Under the pieces are notes generated by a model. The model had not been told where the DNA came from. It saw nothing but the letters and a program-made list of their open reading frames with translations, and searched no databases. Position numbers and translations under genes: made by a program. A stretch of 64,000 bases of DNA from Stenopsyche tienmushanensis (taxonomy: Eukaryota > Arthropoda > Insecta > Trichoptera > Stenopsychidae): NCBI GenBank assembly GCA_008973525.1, contig WACJ01000402.1, positions 434,001 through 498,000 of the forward strand. Direction: 5' to 3'. Of the stretch, positions 59,783 to 64,000 are shown in pieces (within the stretch, counting starts at the first letter, position 1; every line of letters starts with the position of its first letter).

Positions 59783-60255
59783 GTCTCCACCGAATCTCAT
59801 AGAACGTCGTTATCCGGCGTTTTAGACCTCCCATAACCAGATTTTATGGACAAAACAGGCAGATTCGCCTATTTTTTTTTTTTTTTTTAAGAAAAAAAGG
59901 TATTGATTCCATTTTGCTGGTTTTTTTTCTGGGAAAATTGTAAGCTTACAAACGGCAAGACTATTTAAAATAAGCTGAACAATGATTGTTTCAAAGCGCA
60001 TAGCAAAAATACTATTACAAAACTTACGCCATTTGTTTTTATTATAAATTTTCTAAACAGAAGCATTAAAACGGCATGTATTTTTGGCACTATCGATAGT
60101 TTATTCGGTTTGTTTTTAATTTCTGAAGCTATTTTTGTCACCGTTGAATCGACACAAGGATGTTGCTATAGACCCTACCTAAAAGAAAATTTTTTTTTCG
60201 TAAAATGGCGACTGTTTAAAAAAAGATAATTTTTTCGGCCTTATTTTTTTTTTTT

Positions 60256-60399
60256 AATTGTTTGAAATGTTCACATAAATTTGGTGGGAGCGATAGAAGG
60301 TTATATAGCGTAACAAGTTTGAAGTAAATTGGCTAGTTAGAACTTGAGATATAATGTCGACGGTGTTGAAAAATGTAGTTTCGAGAAAAACGCGTTTAA
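60256..60399 (-). repeat. Repeat R1, copy 3, split by a TTAA element
   Basis: On the minus strand it reads ACGCGTTTTTCTCGAAACTA, then TTTTTCAAC.C.GT.GACAT and ATCTCAA.TTC, as at 51,465-51,560. At TTAA 60,396-60,399 the match stops and the 527-bp element begins. Beyond the other TTAA (60,927-60,930), AGATTTCATTCTAG continues the same repeat. Confidence 0.75.
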
Positions 60400-60930
60400 C
60401 CCCTAAAGGAGTACTGTGCCAGGGCCTGGCATCCCCCCCTCCACCATTCAGAAACAGCACTCTTGTACATTGAGCTCGGAGACAGACAGAAACAAAAAGA
60501 GACGGAGAGCTTCCCCGCATCATCGCACGATTGTATAGATCGTTAGCCCAAATTTATCGATCAATAATGATTTCGATTTCAAGTTTGTTATTTGTGTACG
60601 CAAAGAAATTACCGAATATTTTGTGCTATCGACAGTGTTTATGTATTTAATTGCTTGCTGTTCGTCGCCGCTTGTTGAACGAGTCTTTGTCCGATTATCA
60701 TTTCCTTCTAAAGCAGGAGCAAATGAATCGATTTCTTGTGTATTATTTATATTTTTAAAAAAAATTACGTGGTCTTGTATGCTATCAACAGTGCTTATTT
60801 ACAATTGACTCTGCCTCGAATTGAAGATTGTCTAACGCTGATAGGAGCTGACAGAAAGTAATCGATGTAAAACGATTATGATATCAACGACTTTATCGAT
60901 TTTAAATTTGCTCACTCCTCAAAAGGTTAA
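60396..60930 (+). mobile_element. 527-bp TTAA (piggyBac-like) element, copy B
   Basis: The body 60,400-60,926 is bounded by TTAA on both sides. The ends start CCCCTAAAGGAGTACTG on the left and CCTTTTGAGGAGTGAGC on the right (reverse complement), sharing CC and GGAGT. It is the reverse complement of 18,000-18,547. A GCCAGGGCCTGGC palindrome lies at 60,419-60,431. Empty-site relatives at 47,788 and 51,358 prove insertion at TTTAAA with TTAA duplication. There is no transposase inside. Confidence 0.9.
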
Positions 60931-60959
60931 AGATTTCATTCTAGTATCTGAGCATCAAA

Positions 60960-62006
60960 GTTTATCATTGAAAAAGCGCTCTTTATTCTAGGTACTCCTA
61001 ATATTATATATTTAGCAATGGTTAAATTTAAAATGGCGCATAATGATTTAATTATTATGTGGATGACGTTTGTAGGCAGCTTTGGCAAAAACGTCATTTT
61101 TTATGGCCATAAAATTTCGTTTAAATATAAAAAATCGCGTCGCCTGTCAAATGATTTATTTGAATGTACAACTTTATCGATTCACATGACAGCTGAATTA
61201 CATTACATGCTCATTATGGTTTTATAGACTTTGATTTTCGATCATGCCCAACCACCGATAGCAATAAATTATAATGGATAATGAGTTATTTTCAGCAATT
61301 TGTTGCTAGGTCAATTTTATCAAATTTTAAATAGGTTTATTTTTTATTGAAATTTTGAATATTGAACACAAAACTCAAAGGGCGGGGCTAATATAGTTAT
61401 TTTTATCATCGTAGATAAGTCTCCGCTTTACTTAATACATGTGATATAATATTAAATGAATATTTATATCAGCGCGATGAAATTCAATGAAGCAGTGGAG
61501 CAAGAATAACGGCAGATTCAAACATCTAAATTCTAACATTTCATCTTTGTTACATGAGTCGTTATAAAACGACGACCATTTTACATATTTTATCTATGAT
61601 ATTAGTTTAAAAAAATGCAAGAAATGTTAACGTCTTATCTAAACGGTCTCAACGTTGGAATAACCCTAGTATATTATAATTTGTCCGTTGCCTATCGATC
61701 AATAATCATGTGCGTGTATTATATCTTATCGATGCTTTTTGATTTCTTTAATAAACAATAAAGTTTTAATCTACGATACGTGCGTATGAATAACAAAGAA
61801 ACCTTTTCTAAAATGATGTGCAATTACACGTTTATTCAATATTACAACAATATAATATTTAATTTAGATTGTTGGTGTCTATTTAGTTTGGACTTGATAG
61901 AGATAAAATTTCCGTGCAACGCACAATATACGCTAAAAATTTCATTGAATTCGACATCAGTCGACTAAAATTAAACGTGTGTATAATAAAATAATTTTTG
62001 TTTCAG
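60960..62006. other. Upstream of Cpr; no coding exon recognised
   Basis: AT-rich sequence ending in a good 3' splice site, TTTTTGTTTCAG at 61,995-62,006. This shows that the Cpr start codon lies in a second or later exon and that a 5' UTR intron covers at least part of this stretch. Confidence 0.5.
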
Positions 62007-62031
62007 ATATAATTAATTCAAATACACAAAT

Positions 62032-64000
62032 ATGGAGTCTCCGGAAGCAGAACAAGTGGTGGCCGAATCCGAATCCATTCTAGGAATGTTCAGCGCGTTA
62101 GATTGGATCATAATAATAGGTCTCGCCGGGGCAGCTTGGTACTTTTTATTTAGAAAAACAGAAAAAAAGGAAGAATTTAACACAACAAAATACTCAATAC
62201 AGTAAATAAATCATATTATTTTTATACATCGTGTCGTATTCCATATTTGATTCGATATTAATTCCGTTTCAGACCGGCGGGACTCACAGCAACGGCCACT
62301 GACAATTCTTTCATTAAGAAGCTTAAATCGTCCGGCAGAAGTTTGGTAGTATTTTATGGATCGCAGACGGGAACCGGAGAAGAATTCGCCGGTCGTTTAG
62401 CCAAAGAAGGCGTACGCTATAAATTAAAAGGGATGGTCGCAGATCCAGAAGAGTGCGATATGGTAATTTTAAATTCAATATTAATGTGATTGAATGTAAA
62501 TCAAATACACTAAATGGGGTATGATTAATGGTCTACCATTAAACGCTGTTGATAGACAGGGTAATAAAAATACAGGGGGAATTTGTAGCGCGTTAAACGC
62601 TTAAATACGATAAGTGCCGTTGTATGGCTTGAAAACTGTGTAACAATAAATTATAATGTCTTCATTGCAGGAAGAGCTTGTGCAGCTGAAAGATATTCCA
62701 AATTCATTGGCCGTCTTTGCGCTCGCGACGTACGGCGAGGGTGATCCTACCGATAACGCGATGGAATTTTACGAGTGGATCAAAAACGGAGACGCTGATC
62801 TCACTGGTCTAAATTATGCAGTAAGTTTTTAAGCGGGAGGTTCGGATATATGTGAAATAATAACCGGTGTTCACAATGGATGAAAGTCGTTTAATTGCAT
62901 GCGAATAAAACTAATTGTGTGTGAGTTATCCGCTCAATCTCATTTTTATTTGAAAGAATATTTTATGGCATTGACGTCAGTTTGGAATATAATGTCTATC
63001 AAATATCCGCCGTGGTTTTGTTCAGTGACACGTGTTCTGGGGGTCCAAATTTTGTATGACTTGCATAAATCTGTCTGATTTTGAAAATAAAATTTGATGC
63101 ACGTGTCGTTCAACGCTAAAACTGCATGATAATTTGCCATACACGGCTGAATAATTCACAATAAATTTAATGGACGTTGCTTTAACAACAAGGCCACTAT
63201 AATGAAACAAATTTCAAGCGTCCATTTTGGAAGGCTCTGAATTAATATATAGTAATTAATTAAATAAGCACATAAATTGCAAGTTTGTCAGCATTACATT
63301 AATTAAAGTGACAATGAAATAGCCGATTTATCATCAAAATAGTACATATTTGAAACGAAACGTAGAGTTTGAGAAGCACTGCATCCTTAGCAAAATGTTA
63401 ATTCATCAACCTTGAACGTTGATCATTTGCGCTCAAGTTGGCAACGCGTCCGTCGCGCCGTTGGCAGCAGTGTTTCGCCGAGCATGTCTTCTGTCAGCTG
63501 ACGGACATAACCAAAAAATGTGCGCTTCCACTGTAGAATATTGCGATTGCATCACAGAAACATCATATCGGACATTAAAAAAAATATAGAAATCTAATCG
63601 GTACGCTTAACGGTATTGGCGGATGTCGATTTCGCATCGTTTACGATCTGTGAGGTGACATAACAGTGCTGAATATTTTGACAGAAATTAATACGAATGC
63701 GTTTTCTAATGTTGCGTGTCGGAATTTAAATGATGAAATAAAAACCCAACATGTTTTATCCGGCTGTTCGACTGGTTCGGCCGGCGAATATACTTATACG
63801 TCGTTCATGTGCCGTTTTGACAGCGCATGGACAGGTGAGTGAGCGAGATGGAAGATATTTTGGCCTTAAGCATTAAATAAATGACCAGATTTTATGAACT
63901 TAAATGTATATTTATTTTTTAAAAAATTAACATTTTCACTGACAATAACAATTTTTTAAATTTAAATTTAGGTATTCGGCTTAGGCAACAAAACATATGA
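62032..64000 (+). CDS. Cpr: NADPH-cytochrome P450 reductase, 5' part
   Basis: Exons: 62,032-62,201; 62,273-62,462; 62,671-62,820; 63,972-64,000 (continues past the window). All junctions are GT-AG and keep the frame. The start ATG is 26 bases after an acceptor at 62,006. Residues about 23-40 are the single membrane anchor (LDWIIIIGLAGAAWYFLF), which tethers the enzyme to the endoplasmic reticulum. The FMN-binding flavodoxin domain follows with YGSQTGTGEEFAGRLAKEG (85-103), ATYGEGDPTDNA (139-150) and FGLGNKTY (172-179). Tyr141 and Tyr179 correspond to the FMN-stacking tyrosines of the rat enzyme. Cpr passes electrons from NADPH to microsomal P450s in hormone and xenobiotic metabolism. The FAD and NADPH domains lie outside the window. 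Confidence 0.95.
62905..63240 (+). repeat. Interspersed repeats within Cpr intron 3
   Basis: GTGTGTGAGTTATCCGCTCA at 62,914 matches 49,425, and 63,133-63,225 matches 56,230-56,325. The 1.15-kb intron is thus partly built from repeats found elsewhere in the window; other sequence in it is not recognised. Confidence 0.5.

Noticed and set aside
60623..60808. 61-codon frame with a hydrophobic start
   Set aside because: It lies entirely inside the 527-bp TTAA element, whose other copy at 18,000 does not keep a coding frame.

Overview
This 64 kb window is nuclear DNA from an insect; I see no bacterial, organellar or viral gene layout. It is AT-rich, the recognisable genes are split by short GT-AG introns, and most of the rest is decayed transposon DNA (mariner, hAT, piggyBac-like TTAA elements, pogo/Tigger, non-LTR retrotransposons and a probable tRNA-derived SINE). 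The Cpr and RpL23A proteins are insect-like and a Rab34/36-type gene is present. As far as I recall that gene is missing from Drosophila, which would point to a non-drosophilid insect. I cannot name the order.

Layout. (1) About 1-29,500 has no recognisable coding exon and holds mariner relics, TTAA elements and hairpin repeats. At 29,537-29,584 (minus) lies what looks like the first coding exon of the slingshot cofilin phosphatase, so the left half of the window is probably its large first intron. (2) 31,500-33,770 is a graveyard of mariner, LINE and piggyBac-like pieces. (3) 33,950-38,885 is the gene core: RpL23A (minus, 5 exons, 326 codons, with a long Lys/Ala/Pro-rich N-terminal tail) and a divergent Rab34/36-type GTPase gene (plus, 6 exons, 262 codons). 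A mariner relic and a 71-bp TTAA element lie between them. (4) 39,000-61,900 is almost entirely repeats. It also has a CpG-rich likely non-coding exon (about 43,180-43,493) and a strong TATA/Inr/DPE core promoter at 57,255-57,320. (5) 62,032-64,000 is the 5' part of Cpr, NADPH-cytochrome P450 reductase (plus), cut by the window end.

The genes do not form a pathway; they are housekeeping genes embedded in repeats. The most interesting content is the transposon biology. Three hAT-type insertions have readable ends and target duplications. One TTAA element sits in a dated repeat whose empty versions survive elsewhere in the window. A set of short TTAA-bounded elements carries a palindrome next to the terminus, either CTCACCGGTGAG or GATATATC. 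The 57.3 kb promoter has a perfect inverted repeat between its TATA box and initiator. A C/D-box-like snoRNA candidate lies in the last RpL23A intron.
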